A stretch of DNA of 64,000 nucleotides from Engraulis encrasicolus (Eukaryota; Chordata; Actinopteri; Clupeiformes; Engraulidae). This document shows, one piece after another, positions 26,768 to 38,120 of this stretch. Position 1 is the stretch's first letter; each line of letters starts with the position of its first letter. The stretch covers positions 32,416,248 to 32,480,247 of the forward strand of contig NC_085871.1 in assembly GCF_034702125.1 (NCBI RefSeq). Reading direction: 5' to 3'. The notes under the pieces were generated by a model, which was not told the origin of the DNA, searched no databases, and worked only from the letters and a program-made list of their open reading frames with translations. The position numbers and the translations under genes are program-made.

Positions 26768-27530
26768 TTAATAAATGGAAATAATCTAATGATCAATGAT
26801 AAGGACCATTCAGGTATTCATTTATTCACTAATAACTATACAACAAATAAAAAAATCAAAACAAGTGGCATACACATGAACCGGCATTTTCATGAACTGT
26901 GTGAAAGCATCCAGGTACACATCTTTTGCGCATGCCACAGCAAATGACTTCAGTGAGATTGAAGTTTACTGCAGTTGGGGGCCATGGGCATGACATGCCA
27001 GGACTGTGACTAAGCAGCCTCTTCAAAAGCAAAGCTGCTGTGTAAAGTGTCCGTGTCTCCTCTGCTGTGGTTGGTTGCTTTGACTTCCTCCTTTCTGTGT
27101 CGCTGTCTGTCTGGCTCATTTCGCTGGACTGAGTCGTCTCCGCACCTGATGGTAACAAGTCCAAGACTGCATTCGTCGACAAGTTCTCAGCAAAAACCAG
27201 TTCAGATGTGTTGCGTTTGGCGGGGGTGTGGAACACTAGCTGAGGAAAATCACGACTGAGCCTCTTCTTCAATATATCCTGTCTGTAAACGCATATCAGT
27301 ACAAGCATAGTGGGGCTTCATGTAGTCGCTGATATGCAATAGCCACCCTCACACATTAACTCGAGTGAATAAATAATATTGGTGGAGTTTACTTGCTATG
27401 CAACAGATATAATACCAAGTATTCCCAAGGGAAGCACATACTGTAACGAACATCACACTATCAAGAATACTGCCATCCTCCTTATTTCAAAATATTACAA
27501 GTACAGTATGTGCAGATGACAAGCAGAGTG

Positions 27531-27934
27531 TTAGAGAATAATTTCAGTCAATTTCAACATGCAGTTGTAATGCTCACACTACCCTGGACGTGTCAGTACT
27601 AGAGATTTTTTTTTCTTCTTCTTCAGCCTTTTCCGAGATTCTGGTCATTGTAATGAGGGCAGCGCTTTGTTTACATTTCAAAAAACATTTTTATTTATTC
27701 CCAAAAACATCCAAAAGGTTATACAACATCAGCCGACAACTAGCAAACAGCGACACCCTTTAAATATTTGGAGTAGGCCTATGTTGTAAACAATGTAAAC
27801 AAATGCTGCCCCCATTAGAATAGCTCATATCTCGGAAAGGGCTGAGCCGAAACATGTGCCATCACCGGGTACTGACAAGTTAAGGGTATGAGCAATACAA
27901 CAGCATATTGAAATTGACTGAAGTGGTCCTTTAA
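27531..27934. mobile_element. ~404-bp TTAA-type inverted-repeat element within an intron
   Basis: The left edge (27531 onward, containing TTCAGTCAATTTCAACATGC) is mirrored by the right edge, whose reverse complement reads TTAAAGGACCACTTCAGTCA. The right target site is TTAA at 27931-27934; the left is degenerate. It lies between exon-like blocks 3 and 4 of the decayed gene. Confidence 0.65.
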
Positions 27935-29223
27935 GTCACATGCGTGAACTTTCCCTTGGATTTGACAAATTCGTAATACACTGACTTGCAATTACCTGTA
28001 GGTTGAAGCATCAACACCTTCACTTGACTGCACAAGGGCAATAAAGGCCTTCCTCAGTTGGCTCATCCTCAGCACCTCTTGGTTGATCAGTAGCCTTTAG
28101 CGGATTACCCTCTCGCAGAATAACTTGTAGCTCAGATCAAATGTTGGCCCAATCCTTACAAAAATATAGAAGAAGATGTGTGTTGTGAGAGCTTTCTTTG
28201 TGAGATCCATGTTGTGAGAACAAACTGTCTCAATCATAGGACACACATTGTACTGTGTTTCTATATAAAATTAAGATTGACTTACTGTTCTTTCTCTGCT
28301 CTGACAGGCTCACTCAAAAACCTTGTGTACTCTCTGTAGCAACTTCTGTGGTACTGCACCTCCAGAGCCACACAGTCTCTGTCCTTGATGTGAATGAGGA
28401 TGCTCTTGGCTTCCTTTACTTCAGCTGCTTCCTGCAACTTGCCTTGTACAAAAGAAAAGAAAAAAGAATGAATAAATAGACAGGCAAACAATTAGACATT
28501 TTTCCTGGTGGAGTGGTATTGTAAAAAAAAAAATGGCGATGGGTGTTGCACCCCCCAAAAAAGCATTCCGTAGCCTCTTACTGCAGTGCAGATGGGGTTG
28601 CCAGCGGGCCTATTCACTATTTGCTGAAAACTACATCATAACAACATTGCTATGACAGTGCAGAGTAACAGATTAAGACATACATATTAAAATTTTGGTG
28701 ACAGTAAGGTTATAACATAGGTGCTGTGCTAAGGGGTTAAGCACACAGATGTACAGCACAGCCAGGACACACCTCTTGAGCCTGGTCACTGAGGCTGCCC
28801 AGGGACAGAAGCGGAAAAATCCCAAGTGTACAAGTGAGAGAGGGGGGCAGTGGGGGGTAGGGGAATGGCACGGGGGATGGGATGGCAGAAGCAGTGTCTT
28901 CTTAACCAGACAGGCCATCAGGCTGAGGAGCCACATTTCTGAACAGATATTCAGAGTCATATCAACATCAGGCATGCTTTGACATCCATATAAACATACC
29001 CTATCCTATTTAAGACAAAGTGTGATTCATTTAAACATCTAAAACCTAAAACACTGGGGGTACTATAGGCATGGGGATGTTTTGCAGGCTATTGAAATGT
29101 AATTTCACACCCACACACATAACACATTATGCCAATTCACACGTGCATTCATATTAGAATTAGACAAAAAAACAATGATTGTGCAGCAGTGTGGGCTAGA
29201 TAGTCAGTCAACTTCTACTAACA

Positions 29224-29227
<4 letters not shown>

Positions 29228-29285
<58 letters not shown>

Positions 29286-29318
29286 CGTGCGTGCGTGTGT
29301 GTGTGTGTGTGTGTGTGT
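29228..29318. repeat. (TG)n microsatellite
   Basis: TG with a GCGTGCGTGCGTGC interruption; it lies in the first intron of the decayed Academ-like relative. Confidence 0.96.
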
Positions 29319-30274
29319 GATTTGGGGGATGGGATGCATTCGCATAGACTGTGTGGTGGGGGTGAGAGTAATCTTACCTGCGGTTAAAGTCTGTGTTTTC
29401 GTTCTTTTTGACGTCTGCCACTCGCGACGATAAATTTGCTGTCTTTCTTGCAAATCATGCAGACAGCAGGAAGAACGGGGCCAGAGCTCGTGATGGCCAA
29501 GCTTGATCTGGATCGCAGTTTCCTGGTCGGAGTGGTGGTCACAGCCGATAAAGCGGAGGTAGCCTGGCTAGTTCGGGGGTCTTGTTGGCCATCTCCCCTC
29601 TCTGCCTCTCGCAAGACACGCCGTGTGACTCGTTCAATTTCCCGCTTGTCAATAAACCTCCGGTAGCATGTGGGATGGAGAGCCGCATCCTCGGGAATTT
29701 CGTCAAACTCCAACTCAATACATTGCTTAAAATGTTCTGCTACGTCTCTGCACTCACCCTTCAATTCTAGCCGCTGCCGAAAATTTCGATATGTATTCCA
29801 CCGTATATTGGTGAAATTCTGTGTTTCTTCATGCTTGACCGAAGATATATGCATGTAACACAACTTGCGTTTCGAAGATGTCTTTTTTTTGTACATTTTC
29901 GGTCGAGATTTCGTCTTCCTCGGTACTACTAGATGATCGACCAGCTCCTTCGGTAGCCATGCTACTTCCGTTTACTCCTCATCTCAGCTGACATAGCAGT
30001 TAGCTGATTCGTTCCTTCTGATGACGCTTCAACCGTGGCACCTCTCGAGGCGAAAAGTATTATTACGCCGGCCGAATATCTACATACGCCTCGGAGACAG
30101 TAGTTCGTCATTACACGTTTCGAATTTGAATAGCCTTGCAGTGCGGACTATTCCGAACAGAGGTTTTAAATCCTCTATATAAGTCTTTCTTTTTTATGAA
30201 CTGAATGTCTGTTTGTTCGGAGGCTGTGGAGCGAAGTTCGGTTTCTGAAGCACTTTTCGAGGGTCACCTTCCGG

Positions 30275-30802
30275 CCTAAGGTGGCAAAGTCTATCAATGA
30301 TTTTTGTAATCCTCTATGCCTGAGGGTTGTGATTTGGTATGATAGCCTTCTGGAAGTGGTAGCTTTCTTGTATTTTTACAGGCTTTTATACCTATACCCA
30401 GTACCGTTCACAGTACAAGCCTATGTATAGGTATAGGTGTCTCAAACTGTGTGGGATGATGGAATATGCCTTAATCTATTTTTTATCATATGCTGATAGC
30501 ATAGGCATTTAGAAAATGTACAATTTAGATGAATTATTTTGTTTTCCATACCTTACACAGGCCAAAATGTACCAGGCGAACCCATTTTCACCCATATTAC
30601 AGAGGATTACAGTGAGGCAGAAGACTGAAAGAGGGTGGGTCAAATCCCAAATGTTGCTATATCACATCTAGAGAGTATGGGCCTTCAGAAAATATAATGG
30701 TTTGATAGATGAATACACTTAAAACTGTTATTTTAGACCTAATTCATTAATAAGTCATAATCGTCCATTGAAAATCAATGTATTTCAATGCAATGGAAAA
30801 TA
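30275..30802 (+). repeat. Left terminal inverted repeat of the 15.4-kb element
   Basis: This 528-base segment is the reverse complement of 45156-45654 with only scattered mismatches. The outer edge reads CCTAAGGTGGCAAAGTCTAT. A stretch of about 30 bases near 30500-30530 is present here but not in the right copy. Confidence 0.9.
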
Positions 30803-30888
30803 TATCACAGGAATAATGAATGGCAATGTCCAATGCATGTAAAATCTAAAATGGAACTTTATTACAGCAGAACATAATATCACACATT

Positions 30889-31647
30889 TTAATCTTCATC
30901 ACTATCACATTCCTGTGTGTACTCGTCCACCACCTCTTCCTCCATTTTATTGCTACAAGTCTGTAACCTGCACATTTCTGTACACTTTAATTTGTTGGAA
31001 AGGCAGGAGCAGTCGGGCAGTTTGCATGTCCGTACACATGTGCAGGCCAAAAGTTCCAGGACAGCCAATGGGGCTGGTGGTCCTTTTATCCAGTCAACCA
31101 TCAGCATTCCTGTAAAATAAGCAAAATACTGATTCACCAAACAATTACAGCAAGATTGTATATGTTCATGGGTTGTATCTTCAGTACCTTTGGCATCAGT
31201 TGTCCATCCATTTCCCTTCGGTTCAGGTATGTCTGGCTGTCCTTCCAGACAATGCCTCCAGACTCCGGCCTGATAATTGGCACGCTGTGTATGCAGCATT
31301 AAGCAGTCTCTGTAAGGTGGAAGTGAACTGGAGTCTACTCCACCCCTTTTTGCGCAGAATAACATGTATCACACATCATTTATATCACATATGCTGGATG
31401 ATGGGGCATACATCCTGCAGACAAATGATTCCATGTTTCTGTGAACTTCCTCTGACACATCCCAGGATGTTCCCAAGGACTTGAATGACTTGGAAAGTCT
31501 TGCTTTCTTTGACAAGCTTCAAGGCTCCAAGCTTTCCCTTGCCTGCAAAAGCACTTGTGCTATCACAGCCTGTAAAGGCATGCATCCCTATTAGAGCATC
31601 ACAGAGATCCTCTCCAAGACACTGATAGTAGGGGCTGTAAGCCGAGA
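30889..31647 (-). pseudogene. Academ-like transposase gene, last block (end of nuclease, Cys8 C-terminus)
   Basis: After the 3.07-kb insertion the protein resumes with LGEDLCDALIGMHAFTGCDSTSAFAGKGK, the last XPG-like acidic motif. Near 31485 a frameshift occurs; SLGTSWDVSEEVHRNMESFV continues in another frame, with a TGA just before MLFCAKRGG (near 31370). The end reads LPPYRDCLMLHTQRANYQ, then PAPLAVLELLACTC. An 81-base intron with GT and AG ends (about 31107-31187) splits the GNGWTTDAKG region from MLMVDWIKG. The C-terminus has eight cysteines in C-x-C-x3-C-x4-C-x-C-x6-C-x3-C-x4-C spacing, then an acidic tail ending SDED and TAA at 30889. I infer a zinc-binding Cys8 module. Confidence 0.75.
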
Positions 31648-32758
31648 AATCGTTACGCGCTGGATAGAAGCATATAATTCGGTACACGTGTTCCTTGACT
31701 GATTTGAAGACATCCTAGAAGGGGTGCCCCTTGAAAAAAAAATGTCTACCATGTCATATACAATATGTCATGTTGGTAACGCATTACATTGTTATTACAT
31801 GACATTATCCTTAGCTGACTTGTTAATATAGTCCTCAGAAGAGATGAAGCAAGGGTAGCCTGCTAGACCAGATTGATAAAACTACAAAATGTACATAGTG
31901 TGAAAGTATGGGTGAGTCTGTGCTTACGTGCTTGACAGCATGTAACATTGTGAACGATTTGAGAAGATTCTTGGTCTGAATTAAAATGAGCATTGCCAAC
32001 ACTAAAACTATGGTGAGAATAGACTGCTGCTAATGCTCGATTTGAATGGGATAGTGCAAGATGCCCTAGGTAGCAGGTTCCCCATCCTCTAATTTCCATA
32101 ACAGATATACGTATTTTATTTGTATGAGAGAGGGTAAAGGACAGGACCTTTCCATATGTATGAAGAACCCCATAAGATCACCTAATTCTATATTTTTACA
32201 AGTGCATATTGTGAGAGCATTTCAGTCATCTTTAGAATGGCATTACAGATTACTCAATATAGGCCTACATGTAGGCCACAGTATGGCTTCAGTTCAAATT
32301 AAATGGGAATGATTTCTTAGTGTATGTTGAGTAAGAAGACAGAGATAAAAAAAAATGTTTATTTGCAGACAAGTCCTCACCTAGTACTTGTGTCAAAAGT
32401 TGTATTAGTTAGCTCAGTAATCATTGAGTACTTAAACTGCTATCAAAACTGACAGCTGATGGACAACATGTACTGTAGGTCTTTTGCCACCCTTACCCAT
32501 AGGAGAAATATCTATATAGAACAACACTTCTCATATGGTATATACTATGAAAGTAAATCATTACCTGGACTCATTTTCTTGATATGCAAGGCACATAAAT
32601 AGTCTGGGCGGAAGAATAGTCGATCATACCCCGCCCCCCAAACAAAATGCCACACGACTTTTTTTAACCTTCAAGATTTTGAGTGGTAACAGTAACATAA
32701 CTCATTCCCACTACACCGTTTTGCATAATATTGTACATGTCCTCAGAATGCTCTACAT

Positions 32759-32975
32759 CAGTGGTTCTCAAACCTTTTGTGTGAAGTACCCCCTGAGAAA
32801 ATATTGAGCTCTCCGAGTACCACCTTGACAACCAACATTAGAATATCGCAGTAAAGGCCTTCCATATTCACTTTTGCCAGTCAGTACAGGAGAGGTTCAT
32901 AATGGTATTCCAAGTACCACCAGAGATGTCTCAAGTACCACCAGTGGTACGCGTACCACAGTTTGAGCACCACCG
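32759..32975. mobile_element. 217-bp hAT-type non-autonomous element with 8-bp target duplication
   Basis: The left end CAGTGGTTCTCAAAC and the right end (reverse complement CGGTGGTGCTCAAAC) are inverted repeats. A perfect CTCTACAT octamer flanks both sides (32751-32758 and 32976-32983). The interior repeats AGTACCACC motifs and is non-coding. Confidence 0.9.
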
Positions 32976-32999
32976 CTCTACATGTTTCAGTTCTATAGT

Positions 33000-33588
33000 T
33001 GTACTGTACAGTACAGTGCAGTGCAGTGCAGTACAGTACAGTAGCATACAGAATGGTGCAGTATAATAAAGTAGAGTATAGTACAGTACAGTACAGTAGC
33101 ATACAGTACGGTGCAGTACAGTACAGTAGCATACAGTACGGTGCAGTACAGTAAAGTACAGTACAGTACAGTAGCATACAGTACGGTGCAGTATAGTACA
33201 GTACAGTACAGTACAGTACAGTACGGTGCAGTACAGTAAAGTACAGTACAGTACAGTAGCATAAAGTACGGTGGAGTCTAGTTAAGTACAGTACAGTAGC
33301 ATACAGTACGGTGCAGTCTAGTACAGTACAGTACAGTACAGTAGCATACAGTACGGTGCAGTACAGTACAGTAGCATAAAGTACGGTGGAGTCTAGTTAA
33401 GTACAGTACAGTAGCATACAGTACGGTGCAGTCTAGTACAGTACAGTACAGTACAGTACAGTACAGTAGCATACTGCACGGTGCAGTAGAGTACAGTACG
33501 GTATATCACAGTACAGTACAGTACAGTACAGTACAGTACAGTATAGTAGAGTACAGTACAGTGCAATACAGTAGAGTACAGTATAGTC
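33000..33588. repeat. CAGTA pentanucleotide satellite with higher-order units
   Basis: Almost 600 bases are built of CAGTA, interrupted at intervals by GCATA and CGGTG variants. The same AGTAGCATACAGTACGGTGC block recurs roughly every 40-70 bases. The overlapping long frames here are artefacts of the repeat. Confidence 0.95.
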
Positions 33589-34713
33589 TTATAGACGTTA
33601 GCCCTCCAAAGCCAATAGGATTTCCACATGCTGTTGTTTTAAGTTTTTGAAAACTATTTTAGTAGCCTATGTGAGAGAGGGAAGGCAGGCAGACATGTTT
33701 TAAACAAAGGACCACACCCACAAATAAAAAATAACGAGCAAACAATAAATTAAGTGGTTAGGTAGCCAACATGTCATTTATATTAAAGCCAATAGTAGAT
33801 GGAAAAACAGACATGTTACCATTTTGCTCTTTTAAAACAAAGTATCTGTCAATATACTGTATGTATGGTGTATTGCATATTGATTATTCATAATTTCCTA
33901 AGCATAAATGCCCTTATCACTCCATTGTACACTTAGGACTGCGATATACATATCTGAACATTAATCAGCATACATTTGTCATTTGACAGCTGTCACTGAC
34001 ACTTGATATGTACATGTATTATTGACTTGATTGATATGAATATATTTCAGTTGGACTCCTAGGGTTAAATCATTGAGGGGGTCCTAAGGAAGTAGTAGTA
34101 GTTTGTGTGTGTGCGCGCATGTGTAAGTGGGATTAAAATTATTGTTTGCCATCTTTATCTGAAGAGCAGACTGAGTGTCTGAACCTGCTAATGCTAGCAT
34201 GCTAACATTGGGACAGTTATGTGTGGCCCAGTTCAAGGGTTTATCTCTTCTCCCCTAAATTTTCTAACCACAATTTTCTTTTTGGATGTTATAGATATGA
34301 CCCACTGCAAGTTTTTAAAACTCTTAATGAATGTTGGTTCAATAGCTAAATACCCAGAAATGAGCTCTCAATTGTAGAGTGATCTCATTCTGACCATGGT
34401 TTTTATGATTTTCCTGTTTTTGAATCTAAATAAGACATATATAACATTGTTTTTATGGTAAGTTTTGCACATATTTTCAAAGTTCAGTTTGTATACATCA
34501 CACACAAATAGGTGGATTGGCCCATAACACCATTATGTCCAGGCAGTACAGCATTTTACTACTATTGGCTGGTTTTGGGCAGCCATCTTGGATTTACCCC
34601 ATAAAAATGACCTTAATGACATTGAAATTTAGGGCACCCCTTCTGAAATGATGGAGAACACCCTAAGGAAGGTCTACACCGATTTTGGTGCTTCTATCCA
34701 GCGCGTAACGATT

Positions 34714-35578
34714 AGGCCCTTTTTGGACGCTAAGAGACCCAGCTATGAGCAAGGTTGCTGATGTTCATGTACCGTGTGCGATTCTGAGTGCCTGTCTTCT
34801 GATACAGGAGCGCATTTATTCTCTTACAGCATGCAAGGGAAAGCATCATGACATCTGTATACTCACTTACAATAAGTAAGGTTTGATAGCCGTTGTGGCT
34901 GGCATGACTTGCATGGAGGAGCATACGCGTGTCTGCCTCCTCATGGAAACACTTCAGTTCCTCCACAGTATTCCAACCTTCTTCATTCAGACAATAGCAT
35001 GTCTCTCCACACGTTGTAATGAATTGTTTGTCCTGAAGCATTGCCTGACTCTCTGCAAGCTTCCACTGGTCCACAAAGAATTGTATTAAAGCTGTTTTGC
35101 TTTCAGAATTACTCAACAACTTTCTCCATTGGACCACATTATGGCCAGGGGCAATGTTTTTCCATTGTGTGCTACCTCCTGAGCCACGACCGGACCTTTC
35201 TGCATTTTTTATTGATGTCTTCCAGTAGACATCAAATACGATATCTATTCGTGCACTGTTTCGTCCTTCAAGTAATGCTTGGTGGAGCAGAGATTTTGCT
35301 ATCTCCCCAAAGGTTTTGCCATCACTTTTTACTCTCTGGACAAGGCCCATTCCATCAATAATGCAAGCAGTGTTCTCCCCAATTTCTTCAACAGATGCTA
35401 CCGATTTCTCCAATTCTCTGGCAAGAGCAGCTTTGTTAGTTTTTCTCAGTGAGCCATCTGGATTGGAGAGTGCCCAAGGCAAAGGGCCCAATGGATGAGC
35501 CAGAACATCTTTAATGTTCAGATTTCTACTCTGTGAAGCCATTATCATATGTCCAAAGAGATTTCGATCAGCTTTTAA
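34714..35578 (-). pseudogene. Academ-like transposase gene, third block (XPG/FEN1-like nuclease)
   Basis: The block starts with LKADRNLFGHMI at the TTAA element and runs through the nuclease region. Motifs correspond one by one to the FEN1/XPG metal-binding acids: CIIDGM, IDIVFDVYWKTSIKNAER, HEEADTRM and IVSEYTDVMML; the final GCDSTSAF lies in the next block. In SEYTDV the tyrosine occupies a position where the FEN1 pattern has aspartate, so the nuclease is probably inactive. XPG-type nucleases cut branched DNA, so a role in resolving transposition intermediates is plausible but inferred. The block ends at NISNLAHSW, where the 3.07-kb element is inserted. The ATG at 35668 is not a true start, because its first ~30 codons lie within the small TTAA element. 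Confidence 0.8.
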
Positions 35579-35749
35579 CCCCTTAAGGCGCGGCTTTATA
35601 AATTCATTGTTACCAGTATGGTGATGACCAAGTCGTGGTGCATTACTGAGGGGCCTATGTTGTGTCATAGTATTGTAGTGCTATGGTAGTTATATTTCAA
35701 TGTCTATTACAGCGTGCCTCAGGAGGTACGGCGCGCATTAAGGGGTTAA
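35575..35749. mobile_element. Small TTAA-type (piggyBac-like) inverted-repeat element
   Basis: TTAA flanks both sides (35575-35578 and 35746-35749). The ends CCCCTTAAGGCGCG and, inverted, CCCCTTAATGCGCG are inverted repeats. It lies between KKDVIL and KADRNLFG of the Academ-like gene; taking it out with one TTAA rejoins the frame as DVILKADRN. CCC ends plus TTAA suggest a piggyBac-derived element. Confidence 0.85.
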
Positions 35750-37141
35750 TATCACATCCTTCTTTTGTCCTTGTTTCATCCGCACACTTGTCTTAAAGCT
35801 TGTGAATGTTTTAGGTTCTGTCTTGTCATTTTGTCATGGAATTTTGTTGAGGGTGAATCTTTCTCTAAACGTTCACTCCTGAACGTCATGTATGCGTCCT
35901 CACAAGTCTACTGAGCGCAGAGAAGATCGCTATGTCTGGTGACACAGCAATTCCAGTGGAAAGACTAATGATATCAGACTGATCTGGACCGAAAGGGTTT
36001 ACCCAGCTTCCCTCCATAAGCTCTACAAATGCATTCACATCGGCTCTATCCTTCTGTATCCTGGGCCTTTGTAGATCTTGATGATTGAAAGACTCTGAGG
36101 ACTGATTCCCCACCATGCTCCTAAGTAACCTCAGATACTGACTTTTGTTTTCTGAAGTGAGATAGTATCTCATAACTGTAGCAGTCTTTAAGCTGAAGCC
36201 CTTGGTTCCACCAGCAGTCTGAGTGTCCTTGTTGACAGTCTCTTCTATTGTCTGGTCTACTGGTATTCTTCCAAAGGGATTGTTCTTGCCAAGTTGGACA
36301 GAAAACCCTCCCTCCATAAAGTGTGCATGGACATCAGGATGATCAGACTCCAGACATGACATTTGTGCATAGTAGTAGGTCAGATACCTTGCATAATGTA
36401 GCTTGTCATATGCAAAACACCAAGGAATGATAGCTCTAATTGCTGCAAGGTGCAACAGCCACTTTCCCTCTCTTGATGCCCGAATAAGGCAGAGTAAAAT
36501 CTCCACCATGTCCACATACGTCATCCATAAGGCAGAGAGTGGACCATTGTTTAGCCTAAGGCAGCTGAGGAACTCGCAAAAACGTGCCATTGTGTGTTGA
36601 AATGAGTCTTCTTTGATGACTCCCTCAAATCCTGTTTGGCAAACCTCTTCACAGAGATCACTCACTGCAAGTAGGGATGCTTCTAGGTGGATGACATCTT
36701 CCTGGTGATTCTGTTCTAGCCATGGACGGAAGCCTTTCCAAGCTAGTCGCAATAAGGCCTCGTACAGCAATTTGTGGAGTCTCACTGCTCTGTTGTACAT
36801 GCGGCCATCAATAACACCGGATATTGAACCTTCTGCAATCACTCCTGCCTCTACACAAAGGTCTCTTAGGCCAGCATCGGCAAAGCGCTTGCCAATTGTA
36901 GCCATGAAAGTGCAGGTGGTATGGAAGACTCCCATTCTGATGACAATGTCTTGGAAAAGTTCCTGATGTTTCCAGTAAATCTCCACAACCTTTGCATACA
37001 GTGCCTGGTCAAAAACAACAACTATCTTGTTGAGCTCAAGAGATTTCATTATTGTTATTGATTGTTGGAGTATCTCATGTACTGTTGACAACTGTGTAGC
37101 AGGGGCATTGATTGTTGGTAAATATCCAATACTATCCTGTT
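35750..37141 (-). pseudogene. Academ-like transposase gene, second block (transposase core)
   Basis: The block resumes directly at the other edge of the 5.4-kb insertion with QDSIGYLPTINAPATQ. It contains KIVVVFDQALYAKV, whose aspartate is a candidate second catalytic acid, then RMGVFHTTCTFMATIGKRF and a long helical region. Joining the edges of the inserted element gives a continuous reading frame. Near 35940 a one-base frameshift occurs: family-like sequence (DLLCAQ, then AYMTFRSERLEK and KFHDKMTR) continues in another frame and contains an in-frame TAG. The last residues (KKDVIL) abut the small TTAA element at 35575-35749. Confidence 0.75.
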
Positions 37142-37500
37142 CAACAATTGAGGCCTTGAGACGAAGAACCATACAAGTCCATATTTTCACTTTATGAATA
37201 ATATGTGTTTTTTAATTAGCAGTTTGAATATTATGTTTTCTATTTCGATCTTACTTGAAGGCACAAAACAAAAGCTTCTTAATTCTGATGAAATTAGATT
37301 TTTTAATGTCAATGTTAAAAATCACATGTTATAGGACTTAACAATTCTGGAATGTGGAAAAACAGTATATGTCCGCTTACTGTGGAATAACAGTATATGT
37401 CCATGCTATGGTATATTATAGTAAAATGAAGCAAATACATATCTATAATTTATCATAAACATATTATTATAATAAATATACTTTATATATACATATATAC

Positions 37501-37532
37501 CCCCCCCCCCCCCCCCCCCTACCCCCCCCCCC
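37501..37532. repeat. C homopolymer run
   Basis: Nineteen or more C, then TA, then a second C run. It lies in the non-coding left part of the 5.4-kb element. Confidence 0.95.
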
Positions 37533-37915
37533 GCAGTTAACCCCTTCTTACCCATTACATACAATGTAACTTCTCTCCGTTACTCTTATTAAACAAACTG
37601 ACAATAATGTATAACTTACAGAAGAATAGATAACAGATTAAGTGTAATACTCAAGTAATACTCAAGTATAATAGTATAAAACTGGTTAAGTATAATACTG
37701 ATTAAGTATAATACATTCATTGACAAAATTAATGGATGCCAACACGCGCATGCACACACACACGTGAGCACACATGCATGCCAGTGGCGGCTGGTGAAAG
37801 AAGTTGGGCACCACAGTAGACACTGTGTGTATGCTTGTTTGTTTGAGGATTGCTACAGGACAGGCCTGTACAGGGCTATCAGTGGGCCATGTAAATCATC
37901 CTGTTTGGATGTGCG

Positions 37916-37946
<31 letters not shown>

Positions 37947-38120
37947 TCACAGCCCACATGTTTTTAAAGGAGCATGAAATGCTTTAAATTAATGGGAAAC
38001 AACTATGAGTGTTTCTCTGTTGTTTTCTCAATCAAAGTGTAGTTGTAACCAACAACTCGCAGGGCCAATGGTTAATTTCTGGAACAAAAATAATAAAAGT
38101 AGCCACAAGTGCCTCCATAA

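Larger units (their letters stand above)
26856..29960 (-). pseudogene. Decayed intron-bearing relative of the Academ-like transposase gene (N-terminal half)
   Basis: At least four exon-like blocks on the minus strand follow the order of the intronless first block of the gene at 42552-44292. Block 1 (about 29960-29390) has CYMH, an LHPTCYRRF motif and CMICKKDSK. Block 2 (about 28455-28287) has the YHRSCYREYT motif. Block 3 (about 28152-27996) has VLRMSQLRKAFIALVQ. Block 4 (from about 27294) has LKKRLSRDFPQLVFHTP and the CPWPPTAVNF segment. GT and AG signals flank the blocks. It is dead: a frameshift at an A8 run separates the upstream ATG (near 29960) from the rest, and block 3 has an in-frame TAA. 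Similarity ends before the central transposase-like region, so the nuclease half is absent. It lies outside the inverted repeats of the 15-kb element. Confidence 0.7.
31648..34713. mobile_element. 3.07-kb non-autonomous inverted-repeat transposon inside the nuclease region
   Basis: The left end (31648-31733) and right end (34631-34713) are inverted repeats: both begin AATCGTTACGCGCTGGATAGAAGCA, and both contain AGAAGGGGTGCCC further in. Between them I find no coding sequence, only a 217-bp hAT-type element, a CAGTA satellite and AT-rich sequence. The element splits the family-conserved segment between NISNLAH and LGEDLCDAL of the Academ-like gene. A target duplication could not be settled. 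Confidence 0.8.

Noticed and set aside
33278..33629. Frames rich in Leu-Tyr-Cys-Thr repeats
   Set aside because: Artefacts of the CAGTA satellite, present in several frames on both strands.
35579..35668. ATG at 35668 as the start of a separate 312-residue gene
   Set aside because: The first ~30 codons are part of a small TTAA element; the rest is the continuation of the larger Academ-like gene.
37142..37190. ATG at 37190 as the start of a separate 434-residue gene
   Set aside because: The upstream codons belong to the inverted repeat of the 5.4-kb element, so this is an interior block of the larger gene.
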